Shown piece after piece: positions 48,946 through 62,055 of a stretch of 64,000 bases of DNA. A model generated the notes under the pieces. It saw nothing but the letters and a program-made list of their open reading frames with translations. It did not search any database and was not told the origin of the DNA. The stretch is from Ailanthus altissimus (taxonomy: Eukaryota > Streptophyta > Magnoliopsida > Sapindales > Simaroubaceae). The stretch covers positions 12,063,501 through 12,127,500 of the forward strand of contig OX327711.1 in assembly GCA_946807835.1 (NCBI GenBank). Reading direction: 5' to 3'. A program made the position numbers and the translations under genes. Every line of letters starts with the position of its first letter. Within the stretch, counting starts at the first letter, position 1.

Positions 48946-49654
48946 CTCAATAGAAAAGTTAATGTATTCACTTAGGGTTTAGCCCAATTTTAAAATTTAT
49001 GTATTTCTTTTTTTTTTTTTAAAGTTTAAGTTTAAACATTTGCCATTAAGTAGAATTTGTGTTGTTCGATAATCTTTTATTTAAAATAATAATAAATCCT
49101 GCACTATCATAATTTTTAATTAATGATATTAAAAAAAAATTTAAAATAAAAATTTTCAAAGTTAATTTATATTTATAGGCATAAGTAAATTTAATCGAAC
49201 TATGTAAATTTTAATTTATCTTTTAGTCTTTACTTTGCTCGACGAATTTTGATTTGTATTTTGATAATTTAACTATTTTTTATCAAACTTAAACAATTAT
49301 ATCGAAATTGTGAATGATTAATGTAGCATACCTTGTTTGGAAAACATTTTTAAAATAAATTTTAAAAAAATTGATATTTTAATTTTTATGTTTTCGTTAA
49401 ATTATTTGTATCGTCCGTAATTTTTTTATATTACCTCAGTTAATTCTTTTAGTGCCATTTTCGTTCTTAAAATAAAATTTTTTATTATTATTTTCGACCT
49501 TAAAAAATGCCCATTTTTATTCTTAAAAGACTAATTAACTGAAATAATATATTAAAAAAAGTCCAAAACCGCATGGATAATTAATGAAAAATACAAAGAT
49601 TAAAATGTTAATTTTCCTAAATTTTAATATATTTAGCGTTACTCGAAAAGAACG
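48946..49654. other. AT-rich intergenic sequence
   Basis: No gene or element recognised. Confidence 0.5.
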
Positions 49655-50030
49655 AGATTCTTTCGGTTTCATTCTTTTTGTTTCAAAAGGAGCAGTACCC
49701 ATCATATTTATTCTTCTGAAGAGCAATAGCCGTCAAAGAGGGAAATCATGAACTGATACTAGAATAGATATGTTGCCCGATGCCTCAGATTCCAGCTTCC
49801 TATGGGCTGCGTGATTCTCCTTAAGTGATTCTCTTTCAAATCAGTGTCAATTTCATGCATTTAGTGCTTATTTGTCTTATCAGTCTTCATTAAGCATTTT
49901 GCTCAGTGAAAATGTCAGTCCTTTCACATTCTCGAGCATGGTCCACTTCTATTTCCCTTATTTGAGTTTTAAATTCTAAATTTATTTCTTGCCATACGCT
50001 TTTACTATAGTCACAATTGCAAATCAAACA
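49655..50030. repeat. Segment homologous to 24515-24925 (copy 2, right piece)
   Basis: Same phrases in the same order as listed for 24390-24930, on the same strand. It ends about 400 bp downstream of the AAE14 stop codon. Confidence 0.75.
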
Positions 50031-50438
50031 AAGTTTCTAAGTCTAATCATGTTACGAGTAACGATTTTGCAACTTGCTTTTAATTTATAACCCTTAATCA
50101 TCATGTTTGTAACTTTTCATGTTACAAAATTGATGCTGTGAGTTACAAATTTTACGTGATTTTAATGGTGAAAGTGCACATGGGGGGCTATGTCAACATA
50201 TGTAGAAATGTGATATCGTTTGACGGTACGAATGAAATGAAAGTTAAATCTAAAGCTTATGTTATTGCGTCATTGTGTGCCCTAAAGATATTGAGCAAAT
50301 ATTCTTAATTAATGTTAAGGATTCGTAAAATACAAGTTTGATCAAATTTAATTGATTATGATAGTTGTTCAAAACATATTTCAATTTCAAATGTAGTAAA
50401 TACCATTGAAATGCTTTCCTGACATAGCAATGGGATTA

Positions 50439-53400
50439 TTACAGATTGCTTGGAAGGGATTTCAAATGAGACATAACTTCTCTTTGAACTTCATCTCTTC
50501 TTACTTTCCCAGTTGTGGTAACTGGAAAAGGCTTGCTCCATAAAATAAATACTTTTGGTATTTTAAACCTGTAGAAGATTTGAGAAACATTGAACATCGT
50601 GAAACACTTTTGAGTTAGCCAACAGCATACGTTTAACGTGAGTTAAAAAGGACCATACCCGGTTAAATTCTTCTCTTGACAATATCGTCGGAGAACCTCA
50701 CTGGATAAAACTAGCTTCTTGTTTTTACTGGAGTGATCACAAATGGCATTAGACCATACCCAACTCTCTCTTAATTTAACACAAGCAACCACCATTTCTG
50801 TCAGCCGAGCATCTGGAATTCCCACAATGACAATAGCAGTAACTCCAGGATGTTGTAACAGGATAGCCTCAACCTAATAGAACCAAGTTATTGTAATTCA
50901 GTTAAATAAAGGACCAGACATTTGGTTAGACCTCAATTAATGACCTGAAGCTAGAATTTCTAAAAGCAAGATAGTCAATCAGAAACATTAAGACCAATCA
51001 AATATTCATCCCTACTTTCTACAATTTTCTGTTTTCTTCTCATTGACTTTTTTGAATCATATATGGAGAATAGAGATTAATGTGGATTAGATTTACCTCT
51101 TCAGGGTAAACATTCTCCCCACCACTCTTAATACGACCATTTTTTCGTCCAATGAGCCACAGGTTGCCACCATCATCAATGGATCCAATGTCACCAGTGT
51201 CAAGCCAAACCTTATCACTTGAATTTGATGGCTTTGGCAGAATTTGGTCCCAATATCTTAGCATTACATGGGGACCTCTAGTCAAAATTCTTCCGACATG
51301 AGAAGATCCATCAGTGCATATTTTTAATTCAACATGTGGTGCAGGCTTTCCAACATAAATACCTTGTGGTCGCTGAACTGAATTGCATTTTACTTCACTA
51401 TACATGTGTGGAAGCTGGCCGGGGCTTTCAAGTGTTGGGTCATACAGAGTCATGAACGTCAGTGATGAACATGTCTCTGTCATCCCTTCGTAAATTACAA
51501 GAAACATAGGAAGAGCAAGAACACTATTAAATCTTTGTAAGTGGTGAGTCTGAAAGAAATAAAAAGTATGTAGATGTACACCATGCTCAACAACTTCCTA
51601 TATCTAACTGTTCATATAAAATTAGATCACACTCCCAATGGATGACACAACAAGTTGAGGTAAGCTTGGTCAATTGACTTAGGTGGTTTCATTCAGTTTA
51701 GCTTATTTATGTATAATGATGCTCATAATAGTTCACAGCTTAATTAATCCAACTCATTATCCAGAGCAAACTTAAATTTATAAAGCTTATTCAAATTGAT
51801 ATAGGTTAGAGTCCTAAAATCGGATGATAGTCAAACTTTATTCAAATTAAAGCAAATAGAAAAATTTACAACATGGAGGGCTTCCTTGTTCCATCTTTTG
51901 CAATTCCTGGTTAATCTAAGACTATCTTACATACGTTAAATTGAGTACAAGGTCCCAGAAGTATACAATTCCTGGCAGGCAGAGCTAACAACTAAAAGAG
52001 TTTCCGTTAAATTCCCAGCTGCATAGTTTGATATATAAATGATAGACTATCATTGAAGTAGGTTCCAAATGGTTGACAACTAAAGCATTTAATCAAGCAT
52101 CATCTTGAGCCAAATGTTTTAGATCAAGTATTTAAAGGAAAAGTAAAAATAAGTAAGACACACCATAAGCTGAAAGAAGTTTAGCTCTTGGGAAGTAATT
52201 GGTGGCTTCTTTTATAAGCTCAATTGACAGACCCCCACCTCCATTTAGTATCTTTTTCAGACTATCTCTTCCTTTCCAACTTTCCTTCATCCTGAATAAG
52301 GTAAAATACAAACTACGTCAATCAACTACCATGTATGTTAACAAAATCACCAACACTGTGGCTGTTTAGTTCATGTTTTGTGGAAACTATATGTATTGGG
52401 GCGACAGAAATAGTGCCAAGCTTTCTGAAGGTATTGTATTGAACTGCACTAGGCTTCACACAGCATCACATAGATTACATAAAAGAGGTATTTCTCTAAG
52501 GGCAATGTATTGTATTGCATAAATATTATAAGTTTTTATTCTTCTGCAAGTACTCTAGACAACATGATTGAGAAAGCCATACATCTGCTCACGGATGCTG
52601 GTAAAAACATGGCAATATACACTCCACTAGGTGATATCTCATATAAAAGATTCTACTTAGATAATCCATTGTTTAATCTCTGTGAATAATTTGAATAATA
52701 GTAATGGAGCAAAAAAACAAAGACACCATGATAATGGAGTTCCTTATACTTGTTTCTTGTGATTAATTAGATTGTATCCTTACCTAATTTGGGTAATTAA
52801 ATCGGCCATCATTGCAGGGACTGTGATTAGAGAAGTCACACAGTGTTGTTCTATGGCTTTAAGGGCTGATTTAGCTTCAAACTTGGGTATCAAGACATGG
52901 CAAGCTCCTACCATTAGCATGGCCATGGCTGACGAGAAACCACCTACGTGGCATAATGGAGCAGTATGCAAATAGACCTGCAAAATCCAAGCAACAAAGA
53001 TATAAATAGTCATTCTAGAGTTTTATCCTTAGTTCATCCCAGTTCATATAACACTTCACTGTGTCCTCAGATATGATCTATCTCTATCATCCCTTCAATG
53101 GAAATATTCTTCAAATTACACCCTGAAAAATTATGAAATACTTGAGAAAGGCGTACATCATCCTCACCATAGCCAACTATGGCAATTTTTGCAAGGGATT
53201 GAACAATCACAGCTGAATGGCTTATCATAACTCCCTTAGGCCTTCCAGTGGTTCCTACAGCCAGTAAACAGTTGAGCCAAAACTTTATCTCGAATATAGA
53301 ATTTTGGGCAAGTTAAGAGTGTATGAGGGAGCACTTTTAAGAAGATAATATCTAGAAATTGTAATTTAACGTCATAGTGGATGGCTGCACATACTACACT

Positions 53401-55734
53401 TGTGCAAATCATTGCATGTTATGATCCCTTCCCAGTTAAATTTCTGGAGATTGTAGCACTGTTGTAGAAACATGCATTGGTGGAAAATCTTTAAACATTT
53501 TTTACAAGATAGAAGATGGCACACCAATACTACAGAACAATCTGCTCACAATAAAGCCTTTGTTCCTTGAACTTGTTTTCATATGAGCCAGTTAAGTAAA
53601 ACTAAAACAGATTATAAGAAGTAAGTTGTACCTGAAGTGAAGCATATTATGACTGCTCCCTCAGGTGCCCAGGAGTAAGTCAATTGTGGAGATCTTGAAG
53701 AGTACTCCTTAAGTACATCAGTAGTTAATACTGGCAAAATGAAGAAAGCAACAATAATATTTTCAGTAACTTACTTTAAGAAATCAGATGCATATAGCTG
53801 TAACATTAGATGGGCGTTATATGTTTATATGAGATCTATATATAAATTGCAAGGAAACTACAAACCATCCCATGTGCTCATGAAATCAGAGGAAGGGCAG
53901 CCCAAAGAAACATGCCACCTCAAAGAACGTATGGTATTATTCTGGAGCTCTGAGTACCAGAAATGACAACTCTCATCAGTCACCAACATTACTGGCCTTA
54001 TAGTTGTCATTGCCGAGCTTGCCTCTTTGAAACTCTGGACGTTGAGAAAGGTAGAATCAGATTTGCTTTAACATGCAAGGCACTTGTTGTGATGTGAAAT
54101 GCATTATGACACAGTCTCATATAAGACTAGTCAAGACACAAGCCTCCACAAAAGATGGCCATGATGCATTTCTGTAATGCCATGTATAATTCCAAAGTTA
54201 TAATTCTGAATTACTGGTTACTCTATGTCGACATAGTCAATCTCAGTTGGAAATCCTAGATCTCCATCTTCTTTATCCTTGCTTAACATGAATTTCATTC
54301 TCATCCCAGTTTAGTAAGTAATATGGTGCATATATTCACATCACTCTGTTTTGCTAAAAGGTTTGCATGCACCGCAATTTTATAACACATACATGTAATA
54401 ATAGATTAATAGTACAACCAAAAGACCTAAAGATAGAAACTTTTTTAAACAAAGAAAGAAAAATATGTGTGCATATATTCATACGAAACTTAATCTAATT
54501 CAATTTGTTAATAGCTAGATTGGTGCAACCTAGTCAGCTCCCAAGGCTCCACAGTATTAGAGTTAAGTAAGCTCAAGAAATACCAAAACCTATGGATAAC
54601 AAAAACAATGAAGTAGCTCTTAGATGATAGAACTAAAGGATGAAACTAGCAAGTGAAGTCATTTACTTACCCATCGATAATTTAGAGGAGCTACTATGCC
54701 TCCAATAAATGAAACAGCTAGGATCCACTCTAAATACCAATCGCTGAAATAACAAACAGTTCATGCGGCATTTAGCACACAAGTAGTAACAAGTCTTAAG
54801 CTATTAATTACATCAATATAAAACATGGAGCTCATAATAATCTTATAAAAAAAATCTATTTACCAACATAAAGTTAATATTTTATTATTTGCTCACTCTA
54901 AAGTAGATACTTAATGTCTGATTCAATTAAAGTGAATTTGATTACGTATTTGATACCAGTGGAAGTACTTTCAATATATGTTGTAATTTTAGCTTCAAAT
55001 ATATAAATTGTTTTTATCTAGAAGCCATTAAGAGTATTTTATAAACAATCACTTGATTAGGTGTTTCTCTATAGAAACCTTGTTTTAAAAAAGAAATGGT
55101 TGTTGAAAAAGCACTTTTGAAGTACTTTTACAACAATCACTTTTTATTCAGAAATGCTTTGTACAGAAATACTCGCAAACCTATAGCCTTGATTTCAAGT
55201 AAGTTGATTAACCTCCTCTATTCAAACCAACATTAACTTTATTAATTAAGATATAATAACAATAGTTTCTATTCAAACTTCAATGAAATAATTAATGCTT
55301 TCATCACGTAATTCTACTCTATCGTCAACCATAAACACAATAATTTCGTTAAAAAATACTCGGTCAACCTAAACGCGGCGTTTTATCTTCAAAAATTAGA
55401 CAAACACTTGCTGCATTCACATTTCTTCATTCTCAACCAATCAAACTGACAAGTACCTGATCATTTCACGTTTCAAGATATCGAAAGAAAACAAACTGAT
55501 TCCAAAAAATGTGTTTGGTGAAGTAGAAGTGGACCTGTTAAAAGCAGAGATGGCAACAATGTCGCCGGAGCGGAGGCCGAGCTGAATAAGCCCGCGCGCC
55601 AAGCTCAACACGCCTTGGACGAACTGCTCCCCGGTCTTTCGGCGGTTGCCGGTGATTGTGACGACTGAATTTCGCTTGACGGCTGCTATGCGGCTTAAAC
55701 ACTGGCAAATGTGAGCTTTCGAGTAATTAGCCAT
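50439..55734 (-). CDS. AAE14: 2-succinylbenzoate-CoA ligase (acyl-activating enzyme 14), 10 exons, intact
   Basis: The MenE homologue activates o-succinylbenzoate with ATP and CoA for phylloquinone (vitamin K1) synthesis. Exons, in coding order: 55734-55535, 54743-54671, 54034-53866, 53730-53632, 53254-53157, 52977-52784, 52291-52164, 51485-51097, 50873-50659, 50568-50439. All introns are GT-AG and the phases join to 564 codons plus TAA with no internal stop, close to the Arabidopsis protein length. ANL-superfamily motifs: phosphate loop TSGTTGRPKG (from about residue 179), SAYGMTET (318-325), WLDTGD (414-419), GRIKSGGEN (437-445), catalytic Lys543 in TTTGKVRRD. The C-terminus is SNL, a plausible peroxisomal PTS1. 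The N-terminus MANYSKAHICQCLSRIAAVK matches the family start. No TATA box could be placed with confidence. Confidence 0.95.
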
Positions 55735-56480
55735 CTTGATTGAGGATAAATGTGGAATTTGGGTGATTCTGTTGAGACAAATGATAGTTGTCGTGAGGAA
55801 GAGAATAAGAGGCTCTGGTTTTGAACGATGGAGGGGAGATTAAAAGCGCGGTTAGCTGTTTGGATATCATATCCTATCTGGATGAGGGAAGTGAGTGATT
55901 GTCTCACAGACTTGTGATTTAAGATACGTAACGGTTGAAGATTATTGGACAATATGATTAACGCCTCTTTGACCAAATGTACGGTGGGTATTGGAAGCTC
56001 CAAAGTCCTAACAAAATTATAAAGCTGTAAGAGAGAAATGTAGGGACGAGTTGTATATATTTTAAACAAAACCAGAAATAAAGAGTGAAATTTGTTATTT
56101 TCAATTAAAAAAGGATTGAAATTTGTTAATAATGATGTTAAAGATCTTTTCTTTAAATTAGGATCTTCCTTTAAGTTAAGTTTATCTAAATTTATAAGAA
56201 ATTTTATATATATATATATTATATTAGATATGAATAGTCAAAATATATATTTTTTATTATTTTTTTATCAATCATTAATCACATACTTGTATTTATTTAG
56301 TTGAAAGTTTAGTTTAAGAAAAAATTATGATCCCTTTTCTAATTGATGTACAAAGTTTAAACCTATATATATATCACTAATAATTGCACATGAAGGCTCA
56401 ATTAAGTTGGTTGAACCACTCTAAATTTTGTATTCTTATTTGAGTTCGAATCTTTCCTCTCCTTAAGTGGTGCATGTAAG
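55735..56480. other. Upstream region of AAE14
   Basis: The first ~350 bp are of mixed composition and probably hold the promoter and 5' UTR (minus strand). The sequence becomes AT-rich beyond 56090. The minus-strand open frame 55695-56069 overlaps the AAE14 start out of frame and is not annotated. Confidence 0.45.
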
Positions 56481-56481
56481 A

Positions 56482-56527
<46 letters not shown>
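56481..56527. repeat. Compound (AT)n(GT)n microsatellite
   Basis: About 12 AT repeats (56481-56504), then about 11 GT repeats (56505-56527). Confidence 0.95.
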
Positions 56528-56589
56528 AATCTCTCAAAAAAAATAAATAATTACACATGTTTATGTGTAGTACGATTCTTTAGGGATGA

Positions 56590-56880
56590 GTAAAAAAATT
56601 AAACCAATTGAATCGAATTGAATTAATTAGTTTTTGACTTGTTTGATTTGATTTGGTTTTTGATCGGCTCAAAATAATTGGAAAAGAATTAGTTTGGTTC
56701 TAATTCGATTTCGATCCACTTTAGTTTGGGTCAAATTGAAAAGAAAATACACTTAAAATAGATAATAAAAAAAAATTAACAATCAAACCAAATTAGTTCA
56801 ATTCATTTTTTTTTAATTAAATCGATCAATTTTATTTAAATAAAATTAATTGATTTTAATTTTTATTTCGTTAGATCTCA
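56590..56880. repeat. Degenerate AACCGAAT-type simple sequence block
   Basis: Reiterated aattgaatcgaattgaatta, ttgatttgatttggtttttg and a partly complementary aatcaaaccaaattagttca occur around 56600-56810. This resembles the widespread plant 'aaccgaaccgaa' dispersed repeats. The class is not assigned. Confidence 0.4.
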
Positions 56881-58205
56881 AATGATGTATTTTTTTTTAT
56901 ATCTTATGTATAATTCACTTTTCTATCACATGATAAATAATAGTGCCATTTTTTTTCATTATTGAATTCTTATAATTAGCTAAAATATAGACAAATCTCT
57001 CACATATGAATTCTAAAAAGTCATGTAAATCTTCATGAAAATCATGCCTTAAGGTCTTGAAAATAGAAGTTTTGCCTATTTTCTAAATAAAAATGGTCTA
57101 CTTACAATTAGACCTTAGTTAAGGGCGTATGAACTAAATTGACTCTAAAATATAATAAAGAAATGAAATTCATTATTGTTTAATTGATACAAAATTTTCA
57201 TTGAAATATCACTATTTTTTAAGTATTTATTTAAACCCAAAAAAAAAAGTCAAATAAAACGAGACTTGTATTGTTTGAGAATGAATTTCAAAAGAATTAG
57301 CTTGAATTTTAAGAAGAATTAACTTCTATACACAAACAATAAGTAGAAGTTTTCAGAGTTCAAGAATAATAATTAGAGGATTGCTTAGTATTAGAGTTAA
57401 TATTATATTATGATATTTTATTTAGTCATTTTTAATTTAGAATATTTTTTATTATACCAATTTTCATATAGTTGTAATTTTTATATATTAATTCTTTTCA
57501 TATAAATTAAAATTTTAATACATATATAAAAGCCACCCTTTATAATTATTCAAAGTGGATATATAGAGAGACTTCCTTTTTTTTTTAAATATTGTATTAG
57601 AGCTTAGGTTAATTTTTGTCTCCCTCTTATCCATTCTTTAATTCTCTCTCCGACATCTAAAACTACTCTCACCATATTGTTATTGTTATCACAAAAACAC
57701 TATTTTTTACATCATCAACACTAACCACCATCGTTCAACTGACAAACTAAGACCATTATCAATCTCAAAACATGTTGGTCATTCCATTTTTATCACCAAG
57801 AATTGTCAAAACATAATAAAAATTAATCGAAGATTTATTGCCACTACATTCACTGCTTGAAGACTTTTCTTCTTTATTTTTTGCCACCACTGATTTTCGC
57901 CATCAAGACATGACTAGATATAAGCAAGCTGGATAATCTATTAAAAATCTATTACATTAAGTACTCAAGAAAAATAAATGGTTACTCCACATCTTCAAGC
58001 AGGCACTCAAACATTAAAAATACAAATACCTAAAAAAATATCCAAAAAAATGCAAAAAATACTTAGAGTAACAAAAACAAAAGTATTACAAATAGAAAAT
58101 TATAGTAAATAATGCTTACTTGTATTGAAGATTGTTAAAGACGAAGAAAGATGGACTAAAAAAGCATAAATCTTCTCTCTCTAAAAAGCATCAAATGCAG
58201 TAAAA
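56881..58205. other. AT-rich intergenic sequence
   Basis: No gene seen; a C-rich patch of short CACCA-like text at 57650-57760 has stops in all frames. Confidence 0.45.
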
Positions 58206-58403
58206 GTAAGAAAATAACATGGTTGTATTATATATATAAAGTCTCTGGAGTAATATAACCATTGATTCAAGATTTAAAGGATAAGATACTCTTATGAGTA
58301 AAGGGTAAGAAAATAACATGGTTGTATTATATATATAAAGTCTCTGGAGTAATATAACTATTGATTCAAGATTTAAGGGATAAGATGCTCTTGTGAGTAA
58401 AGA
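58206..58403. repeat. Perfect-looking 99 bp tandem duplication
   Basis: Units 58206-58304 and 58305-58403 both begin gtaagaaaataacatggttg and differ at only a few positions (for example ataaccattg/ataactattg). Confidence 0.9.
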
Positions 58404-59315
58404 GTCTCCTTATTTGACATACCCTTTCAAGGGCTCCCTTTAACCATCTGATTGATGCCAATGATTTAAGATGTAACCACATTGATAAAAATTTAAATAT
58501 ATGTTATTGTTCACTTGACCGCTTTTCGGTGCATGTCTCTTAAAGGGTTACCAAGAATTAAATGCACTTTGGGTGTCAATTTCAAATACCAGTCCTTACA
58601 TATAAAAACACCATCCTAGCAAGACGACCATCTTATGTGGTACTAGAACCCTTCAATGATGAGCACAAAGTTGATGAGTTACTTTGCTCCTATCGAGAAC
58701 CTAACATTTAGCTTGAGGGCTCCAGAAGGTCACTAGACTGAGAACTACAATAAAGTTTTCAGTATCGACAAGTTAATAATGAAAAATAAGGGATCCTTGT
58801 TCCCTTCTAAATTTTGGCTCAATGTAACCTATGGCCCCTAAAAAATCTATTGTAGCCCACAGTACTTAAACCCGGATACTCCAAAGTATCTCATTTGAGG
58901 CCTATAAGAAGGCCCATTATACAGGCACTCTAAGCCATAGCCCACCACCATTGTGAATACCCAATATTAGATAAAGGAATATCTTTGGCCCGCAGTCCTC
59001 AATCCTAAAAGCCCTCAATATTAATTGATATTCTCGGCAACCAATTTGTTCCAACTTAGACTAACACCAACCACTAAAACCTTCAAAAGATAAAGTAAGA
59101 AAAATAAATACCAATTGATGTTTCAAATTAGTCTTATCCTTGAGAATCTCGGAGTCCTAAGAATTTTGGTATAAATTGATGCGAACTAGGTTGTCAAAAA
59201 AAATCACAAGTTCCATTTAACATCCATGTGTGACGGGGAACAACAGCCCAACAACCCATGTGATATGAAGTCTCAATATTGGTAGTTGGTAGTAGTTATA
59301 AGTTACTATAAAAAT
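58404..59315. other. Unresolved intergenic sequence
   Basis: Moderate GC, stops in all frames. Possibly retroelement-derived, but no motif was recognised. Confidence 0.4.
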
Positions 59316-62055
59316 GTTGTAATAAGCGCTAGCATTCCAAGTGCTTAGTTTGTTGGTAGTTAGTTGTCACGCCCTATACCCAAAAGATCCGACACACGAC
59401 ATCACTTACATTCATTCAATAATATTTAAACATTCATTTCAATTTTTTTTTTCAGAATTATAACAATTGAATTATGACTGGGACAATTAGTAAACCGGAG
59501 ATACGCAGAGTTTTCTCAGAGATTAACACTCTACTACGTCACCAGTAGCAACTTTTATTGGAAGCCCAGAATATATTCATTGCAAATTCTTACTTAAAAT
59601 CAACCAATAACCACGCTTGGTAAAACTTAAACCAAATCTAACCACACACAATAAAATAATACATAAGTATTTATTCAATAGGAACAAATCAAATATCTTA
59701 TCCCACGTGTCCCCAAATGAAACACTCAGCAACCTAGCAACTTAGGGAACCCAAGGAACAGCAAAAGTCTTGCCAATTCCGCTAAGCACACATGTACCTT
59801 ATTTACCTAAAATCACCATAAACTATAATGAGTGTAAAACTTAGTAAGTATACTAGTTTTTCATAAATCAAATACAAATACATATATGCACACAATGCAT
59901 ATGTATGATATGCTGTGATCAATCAAAATCATAATCTTATCAAATCACATATCATGTAAGCGCTTACACATTCTTTCAAAACATATAATAAGAATACCAC
60001 CACTCAACTACTACTTAGTAAGACTTACATATCACATATCACATAATGAGTCAAATGTCACTCGTAGGTAACATACCATATGAGAGGAATAGTACAAGTG
60101 AGGTTTTTAAATCACACATATATAATGCTCATGCCTGAAGGTAAAAGCCAAACCCTCACCCTGATCATCAGTGAGTCTTCTCACATGCACCAATACGCCA
60201 TCATACAAATATGATGACTCACTCTTCCTTTAGGTACCAATAGGATCCTCCCTACATATGGAACATATAACATATACTAATCCCAAAGAAAATGCCACAC
60301 ATAAAGGCTCCACAAATCACATAAAATGCCTACTAAGTTAACAGTGAGTTCAAGTACCCTCAAAACACAAAATATTTCTCATGGACATATTACACTTCAA
60401 AAGCTCTCTTTGTTAAACACATTTCACTTTGAAAGCTCACTTTCAAAAACACATATATGTCATGTATGTCCATGCTCACATTCATAAATACATATCTTCG
60501 CATTTCATATCAAAATATACTTTGACATAGCATAAACATATTCCTAACCATATTTACAAAATCATACAAAACAATTACTATATTTATTGTGATTTCAATA
60601 AAAAGTCTAGTATACTTACCTCTTAGCACTTTTGGGTACAATGCTTAATTCTCCTTAACCTATCAATTGATATTAATTCTCTCATAAGCCTCACAATTCA
60701 CACAAAACAATTTAAATAGATTACAAAATTATACTTATTGCACTTATCACATCAAATTGGTCTAATTACTCCAAAATCAGAATATATCATTCTTAACTCA
60801 TATATCTTTCTTATGTATGAATATTATATCATAATTTCAACACAATCTATTCCATAAACACCATTAAATCCAAACTATTATCCTGACAGGATCAAGATAT
60901 TTACTTAATAGTATTCAATCTCCTAATTTTATAAAATTATATACTAATTCAAAAATTATAAAACTACCATCGAAATACTTTTGACATATATCTCAATTCA
61001 TGATAAATATTTCACTTCAAAATCACTGCCAAAAGTATTTTAAAATTATTTTATTCTATAACTTTGAAAATTTGTTAATCAAATACTGCAATGAGCTGAT
61101 ACTCTTTAAAAAATCATAACAATTTAACCACATTGATCTAATTCTCAATTTTGAGTATATCATATTAAAAATATAAAATTATCATATTCCATAAATTCGT
61201 AATTTTTAAAGATCATTAAGCAGATCAGAAATTATTTGTCACTGTATCATACTGTTCACACAGGAAATTTTTAAAATTTCAGGGTCATTTTGGTAAATTC
61301 ACTAAAAATACAATTTCTAAAATTTTTAATCGATTCAAAATCTCAGATAATCCTAAACATGTCTAATTTCATATAATCAAAAATCAAAACCAGAATCAAA
61401 TCACAACAATTTATAAAATTCCTGGATCAAGAAACTATCAAGTAGAAATTCTGCAATTCATCAAGATTTATCAAACTATATACATAGATCATCATCAATT
61501 CTCACAATATCTTACGAAATACACATCAAATCCTCAATTATATATATTTTTAGAAATTAAAATTAAAGGAATTAACTTAATTAACACCAATAAATTGAGA
61601 AATAGTTGTGATATACCTTTTAAAATCTAAAATTTTAATTTCTTCTTCTTTTTCTTCTTCCTTCTATTTCTCTCTTTTCTCTCTCTAAAGGGGTAGCTCG
61701 ACCCAAAAATGAGTAAATTAGGGTTTCAAAAGTATATTTTTATACTAAGAGGCTAATTTTTGGTATTTATGAATTTGCCCCTAAAACTTTTTAAGTATTA
61801 CAATTGATCCCTAAAATAAATCTAAAGTCTTGCATTTAAACCCAATACTAATAGTATGCCCTTAACCTATACAAACACTACTAATAACAATACATAAATC
61901 AAGTATCACCCGCATACAAATAAAATATGTATATAAATACTTATTCTTACCGATTATGGATACTGGTTATTACATTAATAATTGTAAGTTTTCATTAATT
62001 GTTGTAATAAGTGCTGGAATTCAAAGTGCCTAAATTATTAGTAGTAGTTAGTAGT
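59316..62055. repeat. Direct duplication of ~50 bp split by a solo LTR
   Basis: 59316-59364 (gttgtaataagcgctagcat and following, to tagttagt) corresponds to 62003-62053 (gttgtaataagtgctggaat, to agttagta). The 2.6 kb LTR lies between them. A TATA-like tctataaatatataag at 62105-62120 and a leader-like region follow, so the host may itself be an old LTR (inference). Confidence 0.65.
59365..61974 (-). mobile_element. Solo LTR (2.61 kb), gypsy type, target duplication TTAGT/TTAAT
   Basis: The ends are tgtcacgccctatacccaaa...ggttattaca. On the minus strand it begins TGTAATAACCAG and ends GGGCGTGACA, a common form for long gypsy LTRs. Flanks are ttagt (59360-59364) and ttaat (61975-61979), one transition apart. 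A minus-strand TATA-like box agtataaaaatata lies at about 61735. No internal region, primer site or coding sequence. Confidence 0.82.

Noticed and set aside
55695..56069. Minus-strand open frame of 124 codons at the AAE14 start
   Set aside because: It overlaps the AAE14 start in another frame and lies in its leader; no homology recognised.
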